Positions 42,847 through 51,333 of a DNA stretch of 64,000 bases are shown piece after piece; the first letter of the stretch is position 1; every line of letters begins with the position of its first letter. The position numbers and the translations under genes are program-made. The stretch spans positions 62,001 through 126,000 of the forward strand of contig NZ_SRLB01000001.1 in assembly GCF_004745635.1 (NCBI RefSeq), written 5' to 3'. This stretch comes from Methylobacterium nonmethylotrophicum. Its GTDB lineage: Bacteria; Pseudomonadota; Alphaproteobacteria; Rhizobiales; Beijerinckiaceae. The notes below the pieces were generated by a model. That model was not told where the DNA came from. It searched no databases and saw only the letters and a list, made by a program, of their open reading frames with translations.

Positions 42847-43770
42847 TTAACGTCCGCCCGGGAGGCTGCGGACGCAGTCGGCGATCTGCCGGCGCAGCCA
42901 GGCGTGGCCGGGATGGCGCTCGACGCGCCGGGCCCAGACCAGGACCGAGCGCGTGACCGGCAGGTCGGGATCCGCCGGCAGGGGCGCGCAGGCGACCGGA
43001 TGCACGGTCGCGAGGGTGCGGGCGATCCGCTCGCCCAGGACCGCCACCATGTCCGAGGCGGCGAGGATCGGAGCCGCCGACAGGAACGGGGCCGACATCG
43101 CGATGCGGCGCGGCGACAGGCCCCGCCGGCTCAGGATCGCGTCGATGAACCCGACATCGTCGCCCGTCGAGGACACGACGAGGTGGGGGAGCCCGGCAAG
43201 CCGCTCGTAGGTGAGGGGCGCGTCGAGGGCCGGGTGCCCGCGCCGGCCGACGACCGCGAACCCGTCCCGGACCAGCGTGGTGGTGCCGAACCGCTCGCCC
43301 TCGACCCGGCCGCTGCCGACGATGGCGAGGTCGACGTCGCCGCGGTCCAGGAGGTCGTCGACCCGCACGGTGCCGCTCGGGCTCATGTGGAGGTGCAGCG
43401 CCGGGGCGCGGCGGCCGATCCAGGCGGCGATCGGCGCGGCGAGCACCACCGCGGCGGTGTTGTTGACGACGAGGCGGAAGCTCGCGGTCGAGGAGGCCGG
43501 ATCGAACTGGTCCTGGTGCAGCACGCCCTCGATCTCGGCGAGCGCCCGCCGCACCGGCTCGGCCAGGGTCAGCGCCCGGGGCGTCGGGCTCATGCCCTCC
43601 GGGCCGCGCACGAACAATTCGTCGCCGAGGGCCCGGCGCAGGCGCTGCAGCGCGTGGCTCACCGCCGACTGGCTCAGGCCCAGCCGCTCGCCGGCGCGCG
43701 TCACGTGGCGCTCGCGCATGATCGCGTCGAACACGATCAGGAGCTTGAAGTCGAACGCGTCCCAGTTCAC
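42847..43770 (-). CDS. LysR family transcriptional regulator
   Basis: A 307-residue LysR-type regulator. The HTH is MRERHVTRAGERLGLSQSAV plus SHALQRLRRALGDELFVRG (about residues 18-56). The effector domain follows with FRLVVNNTAAVVLAAPIAAW. Start GTG 43770 is the first start-like codon before the family N terminus (NWDAFDFKLLIVFDAI). Its neighbour across a family D element is the bicupin gene on the same strand; the target is not clear. Confidence 0.86.
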   Translation of the reverse strand: MNWDAFDFKLLIVFDAIMRERHVTRAGERLGLSQSAVSHALQRLRRALGDELFVRGPEGMSPTPRALTLAEPVRRALAEIEGVLHQDQFDPASSTASFRLVVNNTAAVVLAAPIAAWIGRRAPALHLHMSPSGTVRVDDLLDRGDVDLAIVGSGRVEGERFGTTTLVRDGFAVVGRRGHPALDAPLTYERLAGLPHLVVSSTGDDVGFIDAILSRRGLSPRRIAMSAPFLSAAPILAASDMVAVLGERIARTLATVHPVACAPLPADPDLPVTRSVLVWARRVERHPGHAWLRRQIADCVRSLPGGR

Positions 43771-43827
43771 GGCCTGGGGGTTTAGCCGAGGGGGGAGGCG
43801 GGGGATAGACGGGGTATGAGGCACGGC

Positions 43828-44031
43828 TAAACCCTCCCCCCAACGGAACTCGGGCTTGCCCGAGTTCCGCATCAGCGTGCCCAGGTCGGGCAAGCCCGAC
43901 TTGGGACGGGAGAGGGGACGCCGCTTCCGGAGAGGTCGCGACCGTGATGACGAGCGCTCCCTGGATCAGCGTCGCGCCGCCCCTCTCCCGCCCCCCTCCG
44001 TGGGGCACCCTCCCCCCGGAGGGGGGAGGGG
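43828..44031. repeat. Family D inverted-repeat element, copy 2
   Basis: It is built like copy 1, with outer arms ACCCTCCCCCC and GGGGGGAGGGGT and GGGACGCCGCTTCCGGAGA inside. Where copy 1 has one inserted hairpin, this copy has two: GAACTCGGGC/GCCCGAGTTC and GTCGGGC/GCCCGAC. Nested hairpin insertions at the same point suggest an insertion hot spot. It fills the 307-bp gap 43771-44077. Confidence 0.76.
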
Positions 44032-44077
44032 TCACATGCGGGTCGCGAGACGGCCCCGTGAGGAGGCGGCCAGCGCC

Positions 44078-45262
44078 TCACGCCTGCTTCAGCTTCGTGA
44101 TCGTGTCGCTCGGCACACCAGCAAAATTGTTCGACAGGAGGTAGCGCGGGCTCGCCTTGATCCAGGTGTCGAGGTCGATCTCCTCGAACTTGCCGTTGTC
44201 CCAGGTCTGGACGATCTCGAGGTCCTCGTCGCCGATGTTCCTGATCGCGTGACCGAAGCCCATCGGGATGTAGGCGACGTCGCCGGGCTTGAACTCGGCG
44301 ACCTTGCCGCGCCCGCCCGAGCCGAACAACGCCACCTGGCCCTTGCCCTTCAGGTAGTAGTGCCACTCGTTGGCGTTGACGTTCCAGTGCAGCTTGCGCA
44401 TCTGCCCCGGCTTGATCGTCATCAGGCCGCCCGACATCGTCTTCTGGATCGGCCACTCGTCGACGGTGGCGAGCCGGAAGGTGCCGCCCTCGAACTCGCG
44501 CAAAGCCCGCGGGTCCTTGAGCAGGCGGAACTTGTGGGTCGATTCCTTCGGCCAGGGCGCGTCGAGGGCCTCGGAGGCGGGCACGACCGGGCCGGCCTGG
44601 ATGTAGGTCTCGCCCTTCGGGAAGGCGTCGAGGGCCTCCTTCGTCAGGCCGAACTCCAGGGCCAGCATGTCCTTCGGGGTCACGTCGATCCAGTCGGTGA
44701 TCGAGAACGTGCCGTGCTCCGAGAAGGCGCCGTTGTCGAAGGACAGGATGAAGTGGCAGGGCTTGTCGCCGATGGTCTGGATCGAGTGGCCGTGGCCCTT
44801 CGGGAAGTACCAGAGGTCGCCGGGCTCGTAGTTGTTGATCTCGCTGGCGCCGGAGGGATCGAGCACCACGGTCTGGCAGCGCCCGTCGATGACGTAGGCC
44901 CACTCGGCCGCGATGGCGTGCCAGTGCAGCTCGCGCGAGGCGCCGGGCTCGAGGAACATGTGCACGCCCGCGATCCCCTTGCTGATGGGGAACTGGTGCA
45001 CCGTCGCCTCCTTGGCCCAGCCGCCGGAGGTCACCTTCGGCCGGTTGCCGTCGAGGGAGAAGCGGAAGTCGGGCATCGCCCCGACGTCGTTGGGATCGTG
45101 ATAGGCGACCTTCGCGCCCGGCGGCAGCGAGACCGCCTGGCGCCCGAAGCCGCCATCGCCCGGGTTGCCGTGATCGTGCTCCAGCGCCTTCGCGCCCGTC
45201 GCCACCAGCCCGCTGGCGCCCAGCGCCGCCGTCCCCAGAAACAGCCGCCGCGTCTGATCCAT
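44078..45262 (-). CDS. Tat-exported bicupin, oxalate decarboxylase-like
   Basis: A 394-residue bicupin. It has a Tat signal (TRRLFLGTAALGASG). Cupin 1 has metal ligands His113, His115, Glu120 and His159 (ELHWHAIAAEW; KGHGHS). Cupin 2 has His292, Asn294, Glu299 and His338 (KLHWNVNANEW; GFGHAI), so the second His is Asn. The lid that in Bacillus OxdC reads SENST is SEHGT here with Glu182 kept, which supports manganese-dependent conversion of oxalate to formate and CO2. Start ATG 45262. It is monocistronic and divergent from a DMT transporter gene. Confidence 0.85.
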   Translation of the reverse strand: MDQTRRLFLGTAALGASGLVATGAKALEHDHGNPGDGGFGRQAVSLPPGAKVAYHDPNDVGAMPDFRFSLDGNRPKVTSGGWAKEATVHQFPISKGIAGVHMFLEPGASRELHWHAIAAEWAYVIDGRCQTVVLDPSGASEINNYEPGDLWYFPKGHGHSIQTIGDKPCHFILSFDNGAFSEHGTFSITDWIDVTPKDMLALEFGLTKEALDAFPKGETYIQAGPVVPASEALDAPWPKESTHKFRLLKDPRALREFEGGTFRLATVDEWPIQKTMSGGLMTIKPGQMRKLHWNVNANEWHYYLKGKGQVALFGSGGRGKVAEFKPGDVAYIPMGFGHAIRNIGDEDLEIVQTWDNGKFEEIDLDTWIKASPRYLLSNNFAGVPSDTITKLKQA

Positions 45263-45439
45263 GATGCGTCCCCCGTGAGATCGGCGCGCCGGCCTCGCCG
45301 GTCGTCGCCCGCCGGCCCCTGTCGGGCCGTCGCGCGGGACGCTGGGCCAGCCCGGTGCGCCAGTGAAACGCATTGTCGGCATCGGCTCATGGCGGTCATG
45401 CATGATGCCGCGCGGGCAGCGCGGGAGGATGGAGCGGGC

Positions 45440-45862
45440 ATGTCCTGGCAGATCTGGGCGCTGGTCTCGGCGGTGTTCACGGCGCTCACGGCGGTGCTGG
45501 CCCGGGCCGGCAGCGCCGGGGCGGAATCCGACGCCGCCGCCTTCCTGCGCTCGGTGGTGATCCTCATGGCGCTCGGGGCGATCTGCCTCGCCACCGGTCA
45601 GTGGCACGCCCTGCGGTCCCTGACCGGGCGCAACCTCGGCTTGTTGAGCCTGTCGGGCCTCGCCACGGCCGGGTCCTGGGCCTGCTACTTCCGCGCCCTG
45701 AAGGTCGGCGGGGCGGCGCAGGTCGCGACCCTCAACAAGCTGTCGATCGTGCTGGTGGCCGTGTTCGGCGCGGCGCTGCTGGGCGAGCGCCTCTCGGGGA
45801 TCAACTGGCTCGGCGTCGGCCTGGTGGCGGCGGGCGCCTACCTGCTCACCTATCGCGGCTGA
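45440..45862 (+). CDS. EamA/DMT-type transporter, half-size (about four to five helices)
   Basis: A 140-residue membrane protein that corresponds to one EamA half (FTALTAVLARAGSAGAESDA; GLLSLSGLATAGSWACYFRA; LSGINWLGVGLVAAGAYLLT). Full DMT proteins have ten helices, so this one probably works as a dimer. The substrate is unknown. I chose ATG 45440 because the helix 1 sequence starts directly after it; an upstream ATG at 45389 adds only charged residues. The gene is convergent with the kinase gene. Confidence 0.8.
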   Translation: MSWQIWALVSAVFTALTAVLARAGSAGAESDAAAFLRSVVILMALGAICLATGQWHALRSLTGRNLGLLSLSGLATAGSWACYFRALKVGGAAQVATLNKLSIVLVAVFGAALLGERLSGINWLGVGLVAAGAYLLTYRG

Positions 45863-45887
45863 GGCGGCGCGCCGGCCTCCCTCCCGC

Positions 45888-48200
45888 TCACCCCCCGGTC
45901 CGCAGCTCCGCCAGCGGCGCCGTCAGGGTGCAGATGACCCCCTCGGGCGGGTAGTGCGTCGCGACCTCGCCGCCGACGCTGCCGGCGAGCCCCCGCTCGA
46001 TCAGGCGCGACCCGAACCCCCTGCGGGCAGGCGGCACCACCCGGGGGCCGCCATGCTCCTGCCAGCGCAAGGCCAGGACCGGGTCGGCCGGGTCGGTGAC
46101 GGTCCAGCCGAGGGTGACGTAGCCGTCGGGAACCCGCAGGGCCCCGTACTTGACCGCGTTGGTGGCGAGCTCGTGCGCCATCAGGGCCAGCGACAGGGCC
46201 GCCCGCGCCCCGCAGGGCACCGGCGGGCCGCCGAGGCGGAAGCGCCCGGGCCGGCCGTCGTCGTGGATCGAAAGCGCGCCGGCGAGCACCGCCCGCAGGT
46301 CGGCGCTCTCGCCCTCGCCGGTCATCAGGATGTCGTGGGCCTTGCCGAGCGCGATCAGCCGGGCGGCCAGCGCCTCGCGGGCCTCGGCCGGATCGGTGGC
46401 GTTGCGCAGGGTCTGCATGGCGATCGCCTGCACGATCGCCAGGGTGTTCTTGAGCCGGTGGCTCAGCTCGCGGTTCAGGATCTCCTGCTGGGCTTCCGCC
46501 GCCTTGCGGGCCGAGATGTCGTGGCTCACCGCCGCGAAGCCCTCGAAGGCGCCGCCGGGCCCGCGCAGGGAGAAGAGGTTGTAGCGCACCGGCACCGCCG
46601 CGCCCGTGGCGAAGTGGCGGACCCGGAACTCGCCGCTCCAGCTGCCCCCGGCCCGGACCTCCGGCAGGATCGTGCCTTCCGCGAAGGGCAGGTCCTCGGG
46701 GGTGAAGAAGTCGGTCAGGCGGGCGGCCTGGGCGGCCCCCCCGGCCAGGCCGACGAGGGCCCGGCCGGCCGGGTTGACGTAGACGACCCGTCCCTCGGCA
46801 TCCGCAATGGCGATGAGGTCGCTCGACTGCTCGGCGACGAGGGCGAGGCGGCGCAGCTGGGCCTCGGCCCGGCGCTGCTCGGTCACGTCGAGGAAGACCG
46901 TGACGGCGGCCTGGATCGCGCCGTCCTCGCCGCGCACCGGCGCGCTCGAGACCTCGAGCAGGCGCACCTCCCCGGTCGCGGCGTTGCGGTAGCGCATCCC
47001 CTCGCCGGTCACCACCGCGCCGTCGCGCAGGGCGCGCAGGGACGGGTATTCGTGCGGGTCGTAGGAGCGTCCGTCCGCGTGCAGCGCGCTGAAGGCCTCG
47101 TAGCGCGACAGCCCGCGCCCGCCGAGGCCGTGGCCCAGGATCTCCTCGGCCCGGGCGTTGACGAGGTTCGGCGCGCCGGGTCCGATTCCGGCGACCGAGA
47201 TGCCGACCGGCGCCTGCCGGAAGACCGCCTCGAGCAGGCCGCGCTCGAGCTCGAGCTGGCGCTCGGAGTCGCGCCGGGCGGCCTCGGCACGATCGCGCTC
47301 GGTGAGGTCGAGCAGGGCGCCGATCATCCGCACCGCCCGGCCGGCCTCGTCGCGGATCACCGAGCCGCGGTCGAAGACGTGGGCGTAGGAGCCGTCCGCC
47401 CGCAGGAAGCGGTACTCGTCGCTCCAGGCGGTGCCGGTCCCGTCGATGACGGCGTGGATCGAGGCGTCGATCCGGGCCCGGTCGTCGGGATGGATGTGGG
47501 CGAGCCACCACGCCCCGGTCGGCTCCACCGTCGCGGGGGCGTGGCCGTAGGCGGTCGCGAGCGCCTCGTTCCACAGCACGTGGTCGGCGCAGAGGTCCCA
47601 GTCCCAGATCGCGTCGTTGGTGGCCCGGGCCGCCCGTCGGTAGCGCTCCTCGGTGGCCCGCGCGTCCCTGAGCGCCGCCTCGCGCTCGGCCACGGCCCGG
47701 CGCAGCTCGAGCTGGCTCACCACCTGGCGCGCCAGCGCCCGCAGGTCGTCGGCCTCGGCGGCGCCCAGGCCCTCGGGGCGCGACACGTAATCGATGACGC
47801 AGAGCGTGCCGAGCACCTGCCCCCCGGGCGTGCGCAAAGGCGCACCGGCATAGAACCGGATGCCGGGCGAGGCGGTGACCAGGGGGTTGGCGGCGGTGCG
47901 GGGGTCCTGCGTCAGGTCCGGGATGACCAGGAGCGAGTCCGGCTGCGCCAGGGCGTGGGCGCAGACCGAGCGGCTGAGATCCGTCTCTGGGGCGGGGAAG
48001 CCCGTGCGGGCCTTGAACCATTGCCGCGTCGCGGTGACGAGGCTCACCAGCGCCACCGGGGTGTCGCACAGGCGGCCGGCCAGCCGCACGACGTCGTCGA
48101 AGGCCCGCTCCGGCAGGGTGTCGAGGATGCCGTAGGCCTCGAGCGCGCCGAGGCGGTCGGGGTCGCACACGGCAATCGGCGGATCGGGGCGACGTGACAT
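45888..48200 (-). CDS. HWE-family sensor histidine kinase with GAF and three PAS domains
   Basis: A soluble kinase of about 770 residues. GAF domain about 20-165 (ALEAYGILDTLPERAFDDVV); PAS domains about 190-300, 330-450 and 450-560. The HWE kinase core holds the phospho-His in LNRELSHRLKNTLAIVQAIA, the N-box in ALMAHELATNAVKYG and the W-x-E of LRWQEHGG that names the family. Many HWE kinases act upstream of PhyR in the general stress response or sense light or redox. No response regulator gene is adjacent. The start is ATG 48200; longer starts at 48233 and 48257 are possible. Confidence 0.88.
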   Translation of the reverse strand: MSRRPDPPIAVCDPDRLGALEAYGILDTLPERAFDDVVRLAGRLCDTPVALVSLVTATRQWFKARTGFPAPETDLSRSVCAHALAQPDSLLVIPDLTQDPRTAANPLVTASPGIRFYAGAPLRTPGGQVLGTLCVIDYVSRPEGLGAAEADDLRALARQVVSQLELRRAVAEREAALRDARATEERYRRAARATNDAIWDWDLCADHVLWNEALATAYGHAPATVEPTGAWWLAHIHPDDRARIDASIHAVIDGTGTAWSDEYRFLRADGSYAHVFDRGSVIRDEAGRAVRMIGALLDLTERDRAEAARRDSERQLELERGLLEAVFRQAPVGISVAGIGPGAPNLVNARAEEILGHGLGGRGLSRYEAFSALHADGRSYDPHEYPSLRALRDGAVVTGEGMRYRNAATGEVRLLEVSSAPVRGEDGAIQAAVTVFLDVTEQRRAEAQLRRLALVAEQSSDLIAIADAEGRVVYVNPAGRALVGLAGGAAQAARLTDFFTPEDLPFAEGTILPEVRAGGSWSGEFRVRHFATGAAVPVRYNLFSLRGPGGAFEGFAAVSHDISARKAAEAQQEILNRELSHRLKNTLAIVQAIAMQTLRNATDPAEAREALAARLIALGKAHDILMTGEGESADLRAVLAGALSIHDDGRPGRFRLGGPPVPCGARAALSLALMAHELATNAVKYGALRVPDGYVTLGWTVTDPADPVLALRWQEHGGPRVVPPARRGFGSRLIERGLAGSVGGEVATHYPPEGVICTLTAPLAELRTGG

Positions 48201-48311
48201 TCCGGGCGGGAGACGTGGTCCTGCCCGGCTCATAGCCTGCCCGCGGATGATCGTCACCTTCGATCGCGGGCGAGCCTCTGGCCGTCGAGGCAGCCCCGCG
48301 GGGCAGCCGCG

Positions 48312-48716
48312 TCAGTCGATCACCTCGACGACGCGGCGGGTGCCGGGCTCGACGAGAACCGGGTGGTCGTTGACGATGGTGTAGTTGTAGCCCTTGAGCG
48401 CGAATTCCGGCGGCACGTCGTAATAGACGACGCCACCGGGCGGCAGCACCGTGCCGACGCGCAACGGTCCCTCGTGCCGGAAGGACGGCCGGCGCTCGCC
48501 GGCGGCGTAGATGCGGAACCGCTCGCGCCGGTCGATGCCCAGGATGCCGTTGGCGGTGCCGACCGCCGCCCCGATGGCGCCGCCCACCACCGCCCCCACC
48601 GGCCCGGCGATCGCCTCGCCCCGCGCCGCGCCGTCCGCCGCACCCCGGGCGGGGCCCTGGGCCTGGGCGGTGGTGAGGCCGGCGGCAAGGAGGAGGGTGC
48701 TGGTGGCGAGGCGCAT
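48312..48716 (-). CDS. DUF1236 domain-containing exported protein
   Basis: A 134-residue protein with a Sec signal peptide (MRLATSTLLLAAGLTTAQAQ), a Gly/Ala-rich segment (AIAGPVGAVVGGAIGAAVG) and a C-terminal DUF1236-like fold with PPEFALKGYNYTIVNDHPVL followed by VEPGTRRVVEVID. The family is common in Methylobacterium and Bradyrhizobium and has no assigned function. The start ATG 48716 has AGGAGG nearby. It is divergent from the initiator gene. Confidence 0.78.
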   Translation of the reverse strand: MRLATSTLLLAAGLTTAQAQGPARGAADGAARGEAIAGPVGAVVGGAIGAAVGTANGILGIDRRERFRIYAAGERRPSFRHEGPLRVGTVLPPGGVVYYDVPPEFALKGYNYTIVNDHPVLVEPGTRRVVEVID

Positions 48717-49069
48717 GGGGTGTCTCGTCGAGCTGAGCTTGGCCGTGGCAGGAGAACGGCGGGAGGCTGCGGCCGGTTCCGGTGCGGTCGGCGGCGGCTT
48801 CGGACCGGCGGGCGAGCCGCGCCTCCCGTCCGATGGGCCGGCGCGGCGAACCGGAATCGGCGTTAACCGCGATTGAAGAGCATCGGGGACGACCGGCAAA
48901 AACCCCGTTCCGTCCACGATTTGGAAGACAGGCCCCGCCTAGCGTCAGCGTCGGACACGCGGATTCGAGACGGCATGGCGGCACAGGATGGCACGGCGCG
49001 AGGCGGGACGGCGCTCCCGGCGGAGATCCGGTCTGCGGCCGTGCCCCTGGGCGTGACACGGGCGTGACG
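48717..49069. other. Gene-free spacer upstream of the replication initiator gene
   Basis: This 353-bp spacer holds one match to the core of the iterons found downstream of the gene (CATCGGGGACG, 48881-48891). A partial inverted CCCCGTTCCGTCC follows at about 48906. It probably includes the promoters of both divergent genes, but no clear hexamers stand out. The stray iteron core upstream may allow autoregulation of the initiator. Confidence 0.4.
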
Positions 49070-50149
49070 ATGAGCCACCGGCGCAACGACCAGATCGACA
49101 TGGTGGTGCCCTTCGTCCACTTCCGCGACCAGCGGGAGACGATGGAGCGGCCGTTCTTCTCGATCGCCAAGCAGAAGCGACTGAAGGAGATCGACTATAC
49201 GAGCCCCGACGGCTCGGTCTGGGTGCGCGTGCTGCCGAACCAGGCCTACGGCATGGCGACGATCTGGGACGCCGACATCCTGATCTGGGCCGCCTCGACG
49301 ATCTGCGAGATGAAGAAGCGCGGCCGCAACGACATCCCGCGCAAGCTCCACTTCATGCCCTACGACCTGCTGAAAGGGATCGGCCGCGAGACCGGCGGTC
49401 GGCAGTACAAGCTGCTGCGCGATGCGCTGTTTCGCCTGCAATCGACCTCGGTGCGCACCAACATCCGGGCCGAGAAGGCCAAGCGCAAGGAGCGGCAGTT
49501 CAGCTGGATCGACGCGTTCGACGACACGATCGACGAGGAGACCAATGCCAGCCGCGGCATGTCGATCACGCTGTCGGACTGGTTCTACGAGGGCGTGCTG
49601 ATGGATGGCGGCGTGCTCGCCATCGATCCCACCTATTTCGGGATCACCGGCGGGCGCGAGCGCTGGCTCTACCGCATCGCCCGCAAGCATGCCGGCGGGG
49701 CGGGGGAGGGGGGCTTCGCCATCAGCCTGCCGACCCTGTTCGACAAGTCGGGGGCGGAGGGGACCTACCGTCGGTTCAAGTTCGAGATCGCCAAGATCGC
49801 CAAGGCCGACGAGCTGCCGGGCTTCGTGCTGCGGCTCGAGGAGAAGGAGCGCGGCGAGCCGCACCTGCGGATGATCCGGCGCGACCTCGTCACCGACGCG
49901 ATCGTCGTCGGCCCGGCCGCGAAGCCGAAGCGCGCCCGCAAGCCGAAAGCGGCCGCGGCGCTCCCCCTCTTCCGCCACCTGTCGGACGAGACGATCGCGC
50001 TCTGCCGCAAGGCCCATCCGGGCTGGGACGTCTACGGCCTCAAGACCGAGTTCGACCGCTGGCTCGAGGACGATCCGGACCGGGAGCCTAAGAACTACGA
50101 GAGCGCCTTCCTGGGCTTCGCCGAACGGTTCGTGCGCGACGCCCGCTGA
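49070..50149 (+). CDS. Replication initiator protein A (RPA family)
   Basis: A 359-residue protein of the RPA initiator family found on plasmids and secondary replicons of alphaproteobacteria. Seen directly: DMVVPFVHFRDQRETMERPF, followed by SIAKQKRLKEIDY, GIGRETGGRQYKLLRDALFR and ITGGRERWLYRIARKHAGGA, all typical. A winged-helix pair is expected in such proteins. The C terminus is basic (KPKRARKPKAA) with a helical tail. Iteron-like repeats, an inverted copy and a DnaA-box-like site lie directly after the stop. No parAB genes are nearby. ATG 49070; GTG 49064 is an alternative. Confidence 0.9.
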   Translation: MSHRRNDQIDMVVPFVHFRDQRETMERPFFSIAKQKRLKEIDYTSPDGSVWVRVLPNQAYGMATIWDADILIWAASTICEMKKRGRNDIPRKLHFMPYDLLKGIGRETGGRQYKLLRDALFRLQSTSVRTNIRAEKAKRKERQFSWIDAFDDTIDEETNASRGMSITLSDWFYEGVLMDGGVLAIDPTYFGITGGRERWLYRIARKHAGGAGEGGFAISLPTLFDKSGAEGTYRRFKFEIAKIAKADELPGFVLRLEEKERGEPHLRMIRRDLVTDAIVVGPAAKPKRARKPKAAAALPLFRHLSDETIALCRKAHPGWDVYGLKTEFDRWLEDDPDREPKNYESAFLGFAERFVRDAR

Positions 50150-50155
50150 TCCACA
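50147..50155 (+). promoter_or_regulatory. DnaA-box-like site
   Basis: TGATCCACA differs from the DnaA box TTATCCACA at one position. It overlaps the initiator stop codon. A weaker GGATCCACA is at 50546-50554. Together with the iterons it fits a replication origin. Confidence 0.45.
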
Positions 50156-50163
50156 GGCCGGCC

Positions 50164-50470
50164 CGTTCCCGATGTACGGGGGGACGGACGCGCGAGCCGG
50201 GCGACGCCGAAGGACGATCCCCGGAATCCCTGTGAATGAGTCCGGCGACGTCGGCACTTCGGGAACGCCCCCGGATGATCTCGGCACTTCGGGAACGGGG
50301 ACCGTGCGATCGGGAACGCCGGCCCGGTACTTCGGGGACGGGCCGCGCGGCACAACGGGGACGAATCCTCGGCACAACGGGAACGGCCGACCGGCATTAA
50401 GCATTTGGGCGAGTTCCCGGAATCGTCGCCGCCCGAGCGCCTAAATCGATAAAGATTCCTGTAACACTCT
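50164..50470. other. Candidate iteron-type replication origin
   Basis: An inverted 17-bp copy of the iteron (50164-50180) is followed by the direct iteron cluster 50251-50385. Then comes a stretch rich in A and T (50441-50470; 20 of 30 bases are A or T), a candidate unwinding element in GC-rich surroundings. The layout of initiator gene, iterons, AT-rich segment and DnaA-box-like site is that of iteron plasmids. Confidence 0.7.
50251..50385 (+). repeat. Six iteron-like 17-bp direct repeats
   Basis: Repeats start at 50251, 50281, 50302, 50324, 50347 and 50369. The consensus is TCGGCACWWCGGGRACG; the core CGGGRACG is in all six. Spacing between starts is 30, 21, 22, 23 and 22 bp, close to two helical turns. 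The units at 50302 and 50324 are the most diverged in the left half. Related cores occur at 48883 and 50840. Confidence 0.78.
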
Positions 50471-51012
50471 AAGCGGTGCATTCCGGGGAAAAGCCGGACG
50501 GCGAGGCTGAGGCTGAGTCGGTCCCCGCAATCGCGAGTCGAGGCCGGATCCACACGGCACCCACAGGAGTCCACGGCACGCGCCGGAACGAATCAGCGGG
50601 TCACTGCATCTGTCCAACCGGCAGGCGCGAGCTGGACTCGACTCCAGAAAGCTTTCCTGTGGGACTCTCCGTGGTGGAGGATCGGGATCTCGACTCGTCA
50701 AACCTCGCATCGTAGGAGCGGATTCAGGGCGGCGGTGGAACCGGACGGCGATGCGCGATGGCGGGACGGGCAGGGTTCGCGCCATGGCGAACCGTTCGTG
50801 AAGTACGCCCGGGTGGTGGGACGTGGGCGTGATGCGCGATCGGGGACGGCGCCGAGGCGGCGAAGGGTGGCTCGGTCGTCTCGATGGCAGGCACGACGAC
50901 CGGCTGAGCGGTATCGCCGGGGAGACGGAAGCGGCGCGGCTGCGGGAGCACGTACATCGGGGACAGCGGGGATCGTGAGCGACCAGTACGCCGGTCATGC
51001 ACGGTGTCCCCG

Positions 51013-51035
51013 CAATCCCGCACCCTGCGGGATTG
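51013..51035. terminator. Perfect 10-bp hairpin
   Basis: CAATCCCGCA and TGCGGGATTG are exact complements around a 3-nt loop (CCC). No T-run follows. It could be a terminator, or a protein-binding palindrome of the origin region. Confidence 0.5.
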
Positions 51036-51242
51036 AACGAGGTGGGCGCGAGAGGGGCGTTCCGGAGACGGGAGGCGACCAGGCGGGGAAGCATCGGTCT
51101 CGCCTCCCGCGACGCCTGCAGCCGTGACCGATGCGGGCAGACGCAGAGTTCCCGAAATACGCCGGCTGCCACTTGGGCGTCTTGGAGACTGAATTGACGA
51201 GTGGCGTGCGTCAAGGGGCGATCGTATCGACATCTCTCCACG

Positions 51243-51281
51243 TCATCCCGGGGCTCGGCGCAGCCGAGAACCCGGGATGAC
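51243..51281. repeat. Family E hairpin, copy 2
   Basis: GTCATCCCGGGGCTCGG and CCGAGAACCCGGGATGAC pair around a short loop, with a small internal mismatch. It is the same family as 12816. It lies 52 bp past the hutU stop codon and may end that transcript. Confidence 0.7.
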
Positions 51282-51333
51282 CAAGAGGACGTCAGGTCCG
51301 TCGAGCAAAACCGTCAAGGCCGTCGAACAGCCC

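Larger units (their letters stand above)
50471..51333. other. Long gene-free region between origin and hutU
   Basis: In about 860 bp I find no gene with a recognisable product, although a 266-codon minus-strand frame crosses it. Seen here are another iteron-core match GATGCGCGATCGGGGACG (50831-50848), a perfect hairpin at 51013 and a family E hairpin at 51243. The region may be part of the origin. Confidence 0.5.

Noticed and set aside
45850..49170. A 1106-codon open frame on the minus strand over the kinase and initiator genes
   Set aside because: It is out of phase with the kinase gene, Arg/Pro-rich and without any recognisable domain, while the kinase frame has complete GAF, PAS and HWE motifs.
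50251..50385. CRISPR array
   Set aside because: Repeats are 17 bp, degenerate, with spacers of only 4-13 bp and an inverted copy nearby; there are no cas genes. An iteron cluster fits better.
50441..51241. A 266-codon open frame on the minus strand in the origin region
   Set aside because: The product is Arg/Pro/Ser-rich with no motif, covers hairpins and an iteron core, and has no ribosome site.
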